Below, in pieces: positions 16,301 to 23,847 of a stretch of DNA of 64,000 nt. The notes beneath the pieces were generated by a model, which worked only from the letters and a program-made list of their open reading frames with translations, made no database searches and was not told where the DNA came from. The position numbers were made by a program, and so were the translations under genes. This DNA comes from Pedobacter puniceum (GTDB lineage Bacteria; Bacteroidota; Bacteroidia; Sphingobacteriales; Sphingobacteriaceae). The first letter of the stretch is position 1. The number at the start of each line of letters is the position of its first letter. The stretch is taken from assembly GCF_009674685.1 (NCBI RefSeq), contig NZ_WKJI01000003.1:1-64000 (forward strand), in the 5' to 3' direction.

Positions 16301-19300
16301 CCGTTTCCCTGATAACAGCTAATATCAACAATAGCAATTATCAGGATATTGTGGTTGCAAATTCTCCAATAACACTTCAAATTAAAGATAATGATGAAGC
16401 TACTTTAACCCTACAAGCAGCCCAAATTGCAGAAGGTGATAATGGCGTAACGCAAATCAATTTCGATGTTGTTTTAAATAAACAAACTTCACGTGGTTTT
16501 GATGTAAGTTACCGTACTACAGATGCCACAGCAACAGTTGCAGACCAAGATTATATCGCAAAAGCAGAAACTATCGCTTTTGCTGGTACTGCCAACGAGC
16601 GTAAAACCATCACCATCAACATAAACGGAGATATTAATATAGAGCGAGATGAGCAATTTAACCTTATCCTTGAGCCCCTGATTGATAATTTCAATAACCG
16701 TTTAAGCATCCCTATCAATACAGTTACAGGCACTATTCTTAATGATGATGATGCTCAAGTAAGCATCACTAAAACAGATGGTGCCGAAGGTGGCGCTCAA
16801 GTAAGTTTTATTTTTAGTTTGCCACCAAATGTAGTTACTGATGAGCCTATCCAGATAGACTATCAGCTTATGGGCACTGCTTTAGCTGCCGGTGTAGATT
16901 ATACTGGCGCAAACTTGGGAAGTATTACCATACTGCCTTATCAAAATAGTGCTACCCTTAATCTTCCGGTTGTTGATGATAGCTTAATAGAGGCGGATGA
17001 AACTCTTAGTATCAGCGTAAGCGCATTAAACACAGTTTATAGTAGCGCAATTACTTTAAATCCGCTTATTCCAACGGCTATCATTAGAGATAACGATGAA
17101 GCTACCTTAAGTATCAGTGGTCCTATCAGCGTAAGCGAAGGAAATACAGGTACAACCGCTTTAACATTTACAGTTGGTTTAGATAAAAATACAGGAAGAA
17201 ACTTTAGCATTAATTTTACCACTGCCGATGGTAGTGCTACTGTTGCAGCTAACGATTATATCCCGCGTAACGGCACACTTAATTTTGCTGGTAATGCATC
17301 AGAAAGTTACCCTATTACCATATTGGTTAATGGCGATAGAAATATAGAACAAACAGAAGATTTCTTTTTGAATTTGATTGGCTTAAGCGATAATTTTAAT
17401 AATCGTTTAAAGTTAGCAGGCTTGCCAGCTAGAGGAGTTATTTTAGATGATGATAATATCCCGGCTAATAGAAATATCATGATTACGGCTTTAAACGGCT
17501 CAGAAAGTGGTACTGATATAAGGTTTAGATTTAGTTTTCCGCCACAGGTAGTAAGTGATGTTGCAACAACCATACCTTACGCTTTAACAGGTACTGCTAT
17601 AGCGGCCGATTTTACAGGGGCTTTAGCTGGTACAGTTACTATACCTGCCGGGCAAAATAGTGTGTTATTAAGCTTACCTGTTGTAAACGATGAAATTATT
17701 GAAGGAAAAGAAACTTTGATTTTAACTTCCGGAGCTGTTATCAATAATAGTTTTAATGGTATAACGGTAGTCAATTCGCCAGCACAAGCAGAAATTGAAG
17801 ATAATGATACCGGCGTATTAAGCATCCAAAACATAGAATTAGATGAAGGTAATTTAGGAACAAGCGAAGCAGTTTTTACGGTTAGCTTAAATAAACAAAC
17901 TAGCTTACCTTTTACCTTAAGTTATAGTAGTGCAGATGTTACGGCTACCACTGCCAATGCAGATTATGTACCTATCAACGCACAATTGAGTTTTACAGGT
18001 AATGCCAATGAAGCAAGAAACATACGTATTCTTGTTAATGGCGATAGAAAGCTTGAAGCTGATGAAATATTGAGAGTAGCTTTAGGAGCTATTTCTAATA
18101 CTTTTGAAGGCAGATTAACATTGCAAAACTCATCAGCAACAGCTACAATTAAGAATGATGACTCTGCACAAATTACTGTTACCGGAGTAAATGGCGCAGA
18201 AGCAGGTCAACAAGCAGCCAGGTTTATTTTTAGTTTCCCTGCCGGAGTTACGGCTGATATTCCAACCGTTATCAACTACACCCTAGCTGGTACGGCTACT
18301 GCCGGAGATACCGATTATAAAGGCTCTATAAATGGTGTTATAGCTATCCCTGCTGGGGCAGAAAGGGTAATTTTAGATTTACCTGTTTTAGATGATGATA
18401 TTATCGAAGAGGATGAAACCATTACAATAGCTATCAATTCTATTAATAGTAATTACAGTAGTAGTATAAGTTTTAATCCGGTTTTACCAACCCTTAGAAT
18501 TATTGATAATGATGTTGCTACCTTAAGAATAAGCGATGCTATCAGGATAAATGAAGGCAATAATGGCACTACGCAATTCAATTTTACCGTTACGCTTGAT
18601 AAAGCAACTGGTAATAATTTTACTTTAAACTACGCAACACAAGACGGCTCTGCAACCACAACCGATAATGATTATAATACAGCTAACGGTGTGTTAAGCT
18701 TTGCAGGAACTACCGGAGAAACACGTACAGTAACCGTTTTTGTAAATGCTGATTTAAAATTAGAAGGTAACGAAAACTTTAATTTTATAATTTCTGGTTT
18801 AAGCAACAACTTTAATAATCGTTTAAGTATTCCGGTAAATAGCAGCATGGGTACCATTTTAAATGATGATGATGGTATCATCACCATTTCTAAAATAGAC
18901 GGTACAGAAGGTTTACAAGATGCTAGATTTATATTTAGTTTGCCACCTGGAGTAAACTCAGACCAACCTATTAATATTACTTACCGTTTGGCGGGTACAG
19001 CCGGAAGTAGTGATTATACAGCTAACCCTGCAAGCGGTAGTATGGTAATCCCGGCTGGGCAAAATAGCGTAGCGCTTCAGTTAGCCGTAGCTGATGATTT
19101 GGTTTTAGAAGAAACAGAAACAGTAACGCTAAATAATATACAAATAGCAAACGCTTATAATAATGTGAGTTTAGCACAGCCGGTACCAATTATTAATATT
19201 TTTGATAATGATGTTGCCAATCTTACTATCACCTCACCAGCGCCAACTTTAGAAGGGAATTTGGGTCAAAAGAGCTTTAACTTTAATATCACTTTAGATA

Positions 19301-20814
19301 AAGCAACCGACCGTTCTTTTACCCTAGACTATAATACTTACGATATTTCTGCCACCACCGCTAATAGAGATTATGAAAGTCGTACAGGCAGAGTTTCATT
19401 TGCAGGTTTTGCTGGCGAAACTAAAACCATTGCAGTACCTGTAATTGGTGATATAGAATTAGAAAATAATGAAACTTTTGGATTCAGAATTTTTGGCTTA
19501 TCAACCGATTTTGCTGGTAAAATGATTTTAGGTAATGATGCAAATGCGATTATCCAGAATGATGATATTGGCCCGGTGGCTAATGATGATAGGGTAAGTA
19601 CTTTAGAAGATACACCTATAACATTTTCTGTTACAGATAATGATTTCCATGCCGATGGTATCAATATCGGAAGTGTAAATATGGTTTCTAATCCGCAAAA
19701 GGGCAAAGTGCAAATGATGCAAAATGGTAAGGCTATTTATACTCCGTCATTAAATGAATTTGGTTTTGATAGCTTTACTTATACAGTAAGAGATGCTTTA
19801 GGCAGGTTGTCTAATATCGCTACGGTAAGCATCACCATAGTAGCTGTAAATGATGCTCCTATAGCTTTAAACGATGAGTTTTATGTAAAAAAAGATAGCA
19901 CTATAAGAGCTAGTGTTTCACTTAATGATAGTGACCCAGACCAAGACCCACTACGTTTTAGAGTGTTACAAAGTACTTCCAAAGGTAGTTTAGCCCAGTT
20001 TGATGAATCTGACGGTTCTTTTATTTATATTCCTAACCGCAATTTTAAAGGTACAGATAGATTTACTTATATACTTACAGACCCATCAGGCTTAAGAGAT
20101 ACTGCAACAGCAACATTATTTGTACAGCCAGTGGTTACTGTTAGTCTTACGCCAAGTGTATCATTGTTAAATGAAGGAGATACCTTAATAGTTACAGCTA
20201 AACTTACCGAGTCTTTATTCCAAGATGTAAATTTTGTACTGAACTTTGCTGGAACTGCTACACAAGATAAAGACTATGCTTTAAGCGGTAATTTTGATAC
20301 GATGATGATTCCGGCAGGAGACACTATTACCACCCAAAAGTTTAGTTTAATAGCTTTAAAAGATTTCTTAAAAGAAGGCCAAGAAAGCGTTGAAATTTCT
20401 ATTGTAGCACCAGACCCAGCTGCTTTTGTGAGAATTGGTACCGGTACAGATGTCATCATTACAGATTTTTATCCGGAAGATAAACCTACAGGGCCAGAAG
20501 AAAACGGAGAAATAAACCCAGATCCTTATATGTCTCCTAACGGTGATGGGTTAGGGAACGAGAAGTTTATCATTTACAACATAGAGCGTTTCCCGGATAA
20601 CGAGGTAATTATTTATAACCGTTGGGGAAATGAGGTGTACAAAACAAAAGGTTATAATAATAAGGATAATGCATTTGCAGGGTTTTCAAATATTGGTATA
20701 TTAGCTAATAGCCAAAGCCCTGTAATTGATGGTGTTTACTTCTTCATGATTTATACCAAATCATCAGATGGAAAGCAAAAAGCTAATAAAGGTTATGTAA
20801 TTATAAGAAGATAA
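7321..20814 (+). CDS. Giant Calx-beta repeat adhesin with T9SS type B C-terminus
   Basis: The 4497-residue product has a long signal region (hydrophobic core at about residues 37-53, ending SQFSFAEG) and an N-terminal unique region of about 600 residues with a conserved-repeat (DUF11-like) segment near 540-690. It then has about 29 tandem Calx-beta domains, each ending in a variant of NDD or DNDxA. After the first, they alternate strictly between two subtypes: A (start like ITKxDGxEG, later FSFPxGV) and B (start like LTLxGPxxxxEGN, later FxGxxxE and INGDxKIE). Fourteen A-B pairs were counted by eye. Two cadherin-like tandem domains follow (ANDDRVSTLEDTP, ALNDEFYVKKDS), then one more Calx-beta-like domain and a gliding-motility-type (type B) sorting domain (MSPNGDG, IIYNRWGNEVYK). 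It is probably a calcium-stiffened surface adhesin secreted by T9SS. The PorP/SprF gene immediately downstream fits type B secretion. Confidence 0.9.
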   Translation: MLPEVTALRKSVLKKRNGKSFNLVRPNQELKDTFFKCISVFFLLWIGVSQFSFAEGSKDLITTGGGVGHRAFLLSTTITSTNSPFPTLGTVKVYVRAGESIYLGSSAQQIGNGRMNVRAPGGATYTSAALAAGIGLITNKNQEDAGPLPNAGGYTPWILPVGVAQEGVWEIDFISPDVGAGQNANALRTNANAAWVQANSTPLIAAFDVSVRNSANTAFINGRAFMNIFVGSLGDFDANFTGKFKILTKDGYQYDVDNNGQSGFVFSFFANNKGFKDNAGNPIYRSINTLSGTVPVQDPRAIDTGTDITHKIFFNTPDASMPTTAATPSGSTWLYTTPTSPQAANFLFEGKEGTQNQAGTAPLGANLTFETNQTGSYIIDMDINQNGVFNDAIDRRLTGVATSGTNTIYWDGLNGLGAKVQGNFTFSPSNLNLSLVGGEVHFPFLDVENNINGIIIRRLNGVNAPNDIVYWNDTDISSTTNPSNPRNTSVSGISSTTNGHKWGSNAYSGTAFGNEVGLDTWTYVISNTVLPFMNITLKEADLEVVSITPTKTSYCVGENISYVVRVRNNGPDAVSGAKFAFNYPTQFTVSGTSSAVTTGTATISSSATIAGQYTATLDMSNNAVISFTINGTLNNYPGGTLNTSASILRPVDVTDPDATNEDALPPTDPLIECNAGTVGCNNIKEDTSVTINVRTISVASAIVAEGTGGTRNLSFPVSLSAVSACDISVDYSITHNTTQASDFAGVTNGTITIPAGSTSANILIPIATDNIIEANETFTLTLANPTGGNTIFMGTATGTINNDDNAQITITKIDGNEENAIPARFIFSFPPGVFADANTEVQYELSGTAIGNGPDYPEALTGSVIIPAGQQSATLNLNTVNDDIVEGTETVIIDILRINSPYSLPLGTNITLNPIVPTLNIFDNDVATLTISNPITLVEGNSGTTAFNYTVTLNKATSSSFTVNYNTSNNTATIADNDYVTSSGTLTFNGNLNEVQNITVLVNGDQKLEANETFNVLLASLNNNFGGRLTIPSPNTSGTILNDDAANITITKVDGVEGGQNVRFVFTLDNGKTADQNLSIPYSLLGSALANGTDYLGAAVGNVILPAGQNSTFLELFIVDDQIVEGNEDLTLSTGAIANPYGITVTNSPQTVTITDNDNANISISNVTETEGNNGNKIFSFNVTLNNAVKESFSVNYFTTNGTALAGEDYQAVASGNLGFSGNAGEVRTISITVNGDEKIEANEFFNVTLQNLSKNFNNHLTIGNASATGSIMNDDTSTIQISSSNGNETGQLAGTFTFSFTTGFTVDRPTEISYTLAGSATTSADYIGVTSGTITIPAGQNSATLTLPVLDDNTVEGTETIILSSSLVNSPYAISVSNSPQSLNILDNDTGTLTLIGPPDVTEGADATSKLVQFQVQLNKATERPFAVDYDTNNLSATSGEDYITENGSLSFSGILNEIRTISVTINGDAKIEADELFNLALSNLSENFGGLLTLANASATAKILNDDAANISITAINGAEGGANGAFRFSFPANVTSDQNTIINYILSGVATSADYVANPSPVNITIPAGQNSVQLNIDVIDDILVEGNEQLQLSAVGVSSAYPISLMNNTASLSISDNDSAQILVTAPPASLEGNFGSNTQIFTLRLTAATAQPFSIPYQTVNISANAGEDYVLNAGTINFNGLLNEEQTVEIVINGDTKVEPDEQYNLVLGNVSNHFQNRLSIPVNSSTASILNDDGGVIRMRVANGSEDGVDGKIRFEFLNGATAAQPIVLNYNLGGTALATGVNADYSANFPSTITIPAGASFAEVTLNIVNDAQVENTETVEVLGLVLGSVYPGISIDAARPILNIADNDQAELVLSGPPSVLEGDTGFTTLTYTVKLTKATATGFNINYGTQDNGATTANADYIASSGTLNFTGLADETKTFDVIINGDNDIELNELFNIRLFGLDNNFNNLLVVQGSPFAVNILNDDNDNINITKLNAEEGVNNGSFIFSLPVGVVASENLTIDYVIDGTALAGTDHQTLSGFIILPAGSNAVSLPIAVNDDLIVEGTETVRITATVRPNTLSITINNPQESINIRDNDEAILTINELSQPELNSGTSNMLFTVKLDKQTALPFTLAYASADVTASAGEDYQAIPAGALLSFNGTANEEATISIPINGDNKIEADEVFNIILGALSNQFEGRLTIPAHIVNATIENDDAATISITKQDGKEGVNNAQFIFSFPSGFSSDKETIINFSLGGTANGAGLDYIANPSATAITIPANTTSATLTLNVNDDEIIEFTENVSLSSVTINSTYNGITLNPLLPTLQIEDNDIAQLALTGSTSVNEGNNGTTAVTYTLTLNKATTSPFRVDYQTTGNSATLADQDYLDLSGFVDFFGLAGETKTFTLFVRGDRKIEADESLFIQVNAPNINFDNRLSIQGSPLALQILNDDLGNITITKEDGEEGVKDAVFRFSLPPDITADQPITINYILSGTATQVLDFDALSSSITLNAGANSVVLPVQIIDDAIVEDIETLVLSAALPVNVYGVTLTNASQNVQILDNDIARLSLIGPVPTNEGNSVLSPLVFSVSIDKQVAKPFTINYQTINGTASVTDQDYNPTTGILSFNGNAGETINFTVDVRGDRKIEADETFSILLDSLSENFNNRLTITNPSVTATINNDDSGDITLSSLNGKEAGAQKGQFIFSLPTGITVDKPIQINYILTGAALAGSDYNNAASGMVTIPAHTNSAVLDIQVIDDTLLEENETVILSVTSVVNDYNLQMRSSIDTLSIEDNDISTLTLNGPLSITEGNSGTKTLTFEVKLDKAVASNFTVYYRTQDATASSTTNDYQSTNGTLSFAGLANETKSVSVTINGDTRVEGTEFFELWLENLSLSFDGRLRIAASPSRGIILDDDNNTLNKTLSITKIDGEEGTNNASFNIAFPSGVTLDTDTEIFYTLGGTAIINQDFQTATTGSLIIPAGQNSVTLNLNVTDDAIVEDTETVSLITANINNSNYQDIVVANSPITLQIKDNDEATLTLQAAQIAEGDNGVTQINFDVVLNKQTSRGFDVSYRTTDATATVADQDYIAKAETIAFAGTANERKTITININGDINIERDEQFNLILEPLIDNFNNRLSIPINTVTGTILNDDDAQVSITKTDGAEGGAQVSFIFSLPPNVVTDEPIQIDYQLMGTALAAGVDYTGANLGSITILPYQNSATLNLPVVDDSLIEADETLSISVSALNTVYSSAITLNPLIPTAIIRDNDEATLSISGPISVSEGNTGTTALTFTVGLDKNTGRNFSINFTTADGSATVAANDYIPRNGTLNFAGNASESYPITILVNGDRNIEQTEDFFLNLIGLSDNFNNRLKLAGLPARGVILDDDNIPANRNIMITALNGSESGTDIRFRFSFPPQVVSDVATTIPYALTGTAIAADFTGALAGTVTIPAGQNSVLLSLPVVNDEIIEGKETLILTSGAVINNSFNGITVVNSPAQAEIEDNDTGVLSIQNIELDEGNLGTSEAVFTVSLNKQTSLPFTLSYSSADVTATTANADYVPINAQLSFTGNANEARNIRILVNGDRKLEADEILRVALGAISNTFEGRLTLQNSSATATIKNDDSAQITVTGVNGAEAGQQAARFIFSFPAGVTADIPTVINYTLAGTATAGDTDYKGSINGVIAIPAGAERVILDLPVLDDDIIEEDETITIAINSINSNYSSSISFNPVLPTLRIIDNDVATLRISDAIRINEGNNGTTQFNFTVTLDKATGNNFTLNYATQDGSATTTDNDYNTANGVLSFAGTTGETRTVTVFVNADLKLEGNENFNFIISGLSNNFNNRLSIPVNSSMGTILNDDDGIITISKIDGTEGLQDARFIFSLPPGVNSDQPINITYRLAGTAGSSDYTANPASGSMVIPAGQNSVALQLAVADDLVLEETETVTLNNIQIANAYNNVSLAQPVPIINIFDNDVANLTITSPAPTLEGNLGQKSFNFNITLDKATDRSFTLDYNTYDISATTANRDYESRTGRVSFAGFAGETKTIAVPVIGDIELENNETFGFRIFGLSTDFAGKMILGNDANAIIQNDDIGPVANDDRVSTLEDTPITFSVTDNDFHADGINIGSVNMVSNPQKGKVQMMQNGKAIYTPSLNEFGFDSFTYTVRDALGRLSNIATVSITIVAVNDAPIALNDEFYVKKDSTIRASVSLNDSDPDQDPLRFRVLQSTSKGSLAQFDESDGSFIYIPNRNFKGTDRFTYILTDPSGLRDTATATLFVQPVVTVSLTPSVSLLNEGDTLIVTAKLTESLFQDVNFVLNFAGTATQDKDYALSGNFDTMMIPAGDTITTQKFSLIALKDFLKEGQESVEISIVAPDPAAFVRIGTGTDVIITDFYPEDKPTGPEENGEINPDPYMSPNGDGLGNEKFIIYNIERFPDNEVIIYNRWGNEVYKTKGYNNKDNAFAGFSNIGILANSQSPVIDGVYFFMIYTKSSDGKQKANKGYVIIRR

Positions 20815-20929
20815 TCATCTCTTATTTAAAGAAATTCATATTAGCGGTAACAATACAGGGCATTTTTCGTAAAATGTTAACAAAAGAGTTATTGCAAGTT
20901 TTGTATAATCTGCTCTTTATCGCATAGGT

Positions 20930-21850
20930 ATGAGGTTATTACTGCTCGTTTTATTACAGGTATTATTGGTATTGGGTGTACAGGCACAACAGGAGGCTAT
21001 GTATACGCAATACATGTTTAATACTTTGGCTATTAATCCGGCCTATCCTACCTTAGATGAATCTCTATCTGTAACCGCTCTATCTCGTCACCAATGGGTA
21101 GGTTTCAAAGGAGCACCCAATACGCAAACCATATCTATCCACTCTCCTTTGGGTACTAGTGAGACTTTTATTGGAGGTTTATTAATTAATGACCAAATAG
21201 GAGAGGTGATTAAAGAAACTGGTGGTTATATAACATTAGCACAAAGGGTACAAGTAGGTTACGAATCTTATTTAGCCGTAGGTATTAACGGTGGTTTAAG
21301 TAGTTTTAGAGCTAATTTTTCTGAAAATTATCCTTACAGTCCAGAGTCTTTTAACGACCCTGCCTTCCAGAATGTAAGTAATTTGAGAGGTAATTTTGGA
21401 GTAGGGGTGATGCTTTTCTCAAGTAAATATTACGTAGGCTTATCTTCTCCACATTTTTATAATAGAGAGCTTTCAGATTTTGGACAACCAAGTATTGCTG
21501 GGCGTTATAAACCACACTTTTTATTACAAGCAGGTTACCTTATTAACCTTAGTGATATCTTAAAATTAAAGCCTAATATTTTAGCTAAATATGTAAATGG
21601 TTCGCCTTTACAGTTTGATATTAATGCCAATATGCTGGTGAGTGATCGTTTATGGTTGGGCGTTTCTTACCGTACTTTAGACTCTTTTGATGCTATGGCA
21701 TCTTTCTTTGTTAACCCAGATTTTCAGGTAGGTTATGCTTATGATTTTACCAATACGCGTTTAGCAACTGTACAAAAAGGTACTCATGAAATTATGGTAA
21801 AGTTTAGGATGCCTGTTTTTGGTAGAGATCATACGGCTTGTTATTTCTAA
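20930..21850 (+). CDS. PorP/SprF family T9SS-associated outer-membrane protein
   Basis: The 306-residue product has a signal peptide ending VQAQQEAMY (about residue 20). The family N-terminal signature follows (YTQYMFNTLAINPAYP, then SRHQWVGFKGAPNTQ), then beta-strand segments including a GVGVMLFSSKYYVGLSSPH stretch and a final YDFTNTRLA region. PorP/SprF proteins form outer-membrane complexes that support secretion of T9SS cargo. Family members encoded directly after large type B cargo genes are thought to be cargo-specific partners. The gap to the giant adhesin gene is 115 bp with no clear terminator, so co-expression is likely. Confidence 0.92.
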   Translation: MRLLLLVLLQVLLVLGVQAQQEAMYTQYMFNTLAINPAYPTLDESLSVTALSRHQWVGFKGAPNTQTISIHSPLGTSETFIGGLLINDQIGEVIKETGGYITLAQRVQVGYESYLAVGINGGLSSFRANFSENYPYSPESFNDPAFQNVSNLRGNFGVGVMLFSSKYYVGLSSPHFYNRELSDFGQPSIAGRYKPHFLLQAGYLINLSDILKLKPNILAKYVNGSPLQFDINANMLVSDRLWLGVSYRTLDSFDAMASFFVNPDFQVGYAYDFTNTRLATVQKGTHEIMVKFRMPVFGRDHTACYF

Positions 21851-21871
21851 GAATGAGCTCAAATTTTCAAA

Positions 21872-21902
21872 TAAAAAAAAGCCACATGAAAATGCGGCTT
21901 TA
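21872..21902. terminator. Bidirectional terminator between convergent genes
   Basis: AAAGCC and CAT pair with ATG and GGCTTT across one A-C mismatch. The flanking A8 tract gives a U run to the minus-strand metF transcript. It also lies 21 bases after the PorP/SprF stop. Confidence 0.75.
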
Positions 21903-21922
21903 ATTGATCTTAATAGTTTTTA

Positions 21923-22879
21923 TTAGAAAATTGCTTCTGCAATTTGTCTGGTTTGTTCTGGTCTGCCCATGGTATAGAAATGTAAAACCGGAGCGCCAAA
22001 ATCCATCAATTCTTTACATTGTTTAATCATAAACTCGGTACCAACCTGCTTTACATCTTTAGGATTTTTACAGCTTTGTACAGCGTCGCACAAATCTTCT
22101 GGTAAATCTATATGGAAAATTTTTGGCAAGTTAACCAACTGACTTAAGGCACTTATAGGTTTTAAACCCGGTATAATAGGTACGTTAATATCGTTTTCGC
22201 GGCATTTCTTTACAAAATCAAAATACTTCTGATTATCAAAAAACATTTGGGTAACTATAAAATCGGCACCCATTTCTACCTTCTTTTTCAGATATTTAAA
22301 ATCTGTAGCTAGGTTTGGCGCTTCAAAATGTTTCTCGGGATAGCCTGCTACACCTATACAAAAATCACTTTTATACTCGCTCTCTACATCCTCATGCAAA
22401 AACTTACCAGCGTTATGGTTTTTAACTTGCTCAAGTAAATCTGTAGCATAGGCATGTCCTCCTGGGGTAGGTATAAAAGAAGAATCTGCTTTACGGGCAT
22501 CGCCTCTTAAAACTAAAACATTATCAATACCTAAAAATTGTAAATCTAATAAGGCATTTTCTGTCTCTTCTTTGGTAAATCCTCCGCATATTAAGTGAGG
22601 TACGGCATCAACCTTATATTTATTTAAGATAGCCGCACAAATAGCAATGGTACCTGGTCTTCTTCTGTAAGATAATTTCTCTAGCAGACCATTTTCTTTT
22701 TGTTTGTAGATATAATCTTCACGTAAAGAAGTTACATCAATAAATGGAGGCTTAAACTCTAGAAGAGGTTCAATAGCATCGTAAATCCACTGAATACTTT
22801 GCCCTTTAACAGGAGGTAAAAGCTCAAAAGAGAAAAGCGTTTTACCTTTTGCGTTTTTTATATGATCTGTAATTTTCAT
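21923..22879 (-). CDS. metF: Methylenetetrahydrofolate reductase
   Basis: The 318-residue enzyme reduces 5,10-methylene-THF to 5-methyl-THF in the cytosol using FAD, supplying the methyl donor for MetH. It has the MetF TIM-barrel landmarks: FSFELLPPVKG at the N-terminus, DVTSLRED, VPHLICGG, NVLVLRGDA, the FAD-contact region FCIGVAGYPEKH, and ADFIVTQMFFD, then IPGLKPI. Length is normal for the bacterial enzyme. It is the last gene of a minus-strand series metH, S23-type gene, EamA transporter, metF. Because the S-box riboswitch lies upstream of metH, metF may be under the same control if the transcript reads through the repeat-bounded element between them; that read-through is inference. Confidence 0.96.
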   Translation of the reverse strand: MKITDHIKNAKGKTLFSFELLPPVKGQSIQWIYDAIEPLLEFKPPFIDVTSLREDYIYKQKENGLLEKLSYRRRPGTIAICAAILNKYKVDAVPHLICGGFTKEETENALLDLQFLGIDNVLVLRGDARKADSSFIPTPGGHAYATDLLEQVKNHNAGKFLHEDVESEYKSDFCIGVAGYPEKHFEAPNLATDFKYLKKKVEMGADFIVTQMFFDNQKYFDFVKKCRENDINVPIIPGLKPISALSQLVNLPKIFHIDLPEDLCDAVQSCKNPKDVKQVGTEFMIKQCKELMDFGAPVLHFYTMGRPEQTRQIAEAIF

Positions 22880-22894
22880 TTTTGCTGTTCAAAA

Positions 22895-23836
22895 TTATCT
22901 ATTTGTTTCAGGATTTACCTGCTCAATTTCTTTTTTCTGCTGGCTGGTTAAAAATACACCAACAATTACCAATATAGAACCTGAAAATTCTTGCAAAGTA
23001 AAGGCTTCATTTAATATTAACCAACCTAAAAATATGGTTGATACTGGTCCTACTGTTGCTACAATAGCACCTTTATTGGCGCCAAGCAGCCTAATACCTT
23101 CCATCACTAAAAATGTAGGTATTACGGTACTGATGATGGCTAAAGCAAATCCGTAAGCATAAATAGTCCAAGAATAGGTTAATAGCGAACCATTTCCTAA
23201 GATTAAATAATGTGCTATAACGTATAAGCAAGAAATCATCATGGCTAAGCTATTAAAATTTACCGAACCATATTTTTGGATATACTTACTGCCAAACACC
23301 AAATATAACGCATAAGTTATAGCACTGATAAAAATATAAATAGCGCCTTTTATGCTATTTGCTGTGCTGAAAATATTGTTATTATAAACAATAACCAATA
23401 AGCCTATGTAGGTTATAACAAGCGCTTTTATGATTTGTAAAGTAATTTTTTTCTTGAAAAACAGATAAGAAAAAATAACCACGAAAGTGGGGTAGCTGAA
23501 AAGTATAATACGTTCTAAACCAGCAGTTACATAGGCTAAGCCCATAAAATCAAACAAACTAGCTATATAATAACCTAAAAGTGCTAGGCCACAAATAATA
23601 GCAATATCTTTCGCAGATATTTGTTTAATGCTATTATTTGGATTTTTACGATGATTTAAAAAAGCAATCAGTATGAAAAAAGGCAAAGAAATAGCAAAAC
23701 GTAGTGTTAACAAAGTTAATGCATCAACCGGAGCCTCTTGATAAGCCAGCTTAATCATAATCGCTTTCGCCGAAAAGCATACAGCCCCCGTAGCAATCAG
23801 GAGAATACCTTTTGTAGAACTAATTTGATTTGGCAT
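22895..23836 (-). CDS. EamA/DMT family transporter
   Basis: The 313-residue integral membrane protein has ten predicted hydrophobic segments in two EamA repeats (about residues 8-145 and 160-300). The first begins with GILLIATGAVCFSAKAIMIK and carries the family pattern of early helices with ALTLLTLRFAISLPFF. The second ends with a GSILVIVGVFL helix and a charged tail. Drug/metabolite transporters of this type export amino acids or other small metabolites. The substrate cannot be read from sequence. The position between metH and metF invites a guess at methionine-related export, but this is only context. The gap to metF is 15 bp, so the two are probably cotranscribed. Confidence 0.88.
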   Translation of the reverse strand: MPNQISSTKGILLIATGAVCFSAKAIMIKLAYQEAPVDALTLLTLRFAISLPFFILIAFLNHRKNPNNSIKQISAKDIAIICGLALLGYYIASLFDFMGLAYVTAGLERIILFSYPTFVVIFSYLFFKKKITLQIIKALVITYIGLLVIVYNNNIFSTANSIKGAIYIFISAITYALYLVFGSKYIQKYGSVNFNSLAMMISCLYVIAHYLILGNGSLLTYSWTIYAYGFALAIISTVIPTFLVMEGIRLLGANKGAIVATVGPVSTIFLGWLILNEAFTLQEFSGSILVIVGVFLTSQQKKEIEQVNPETNR

Positions 23837-23847
23837 TTGGGTTTGTT

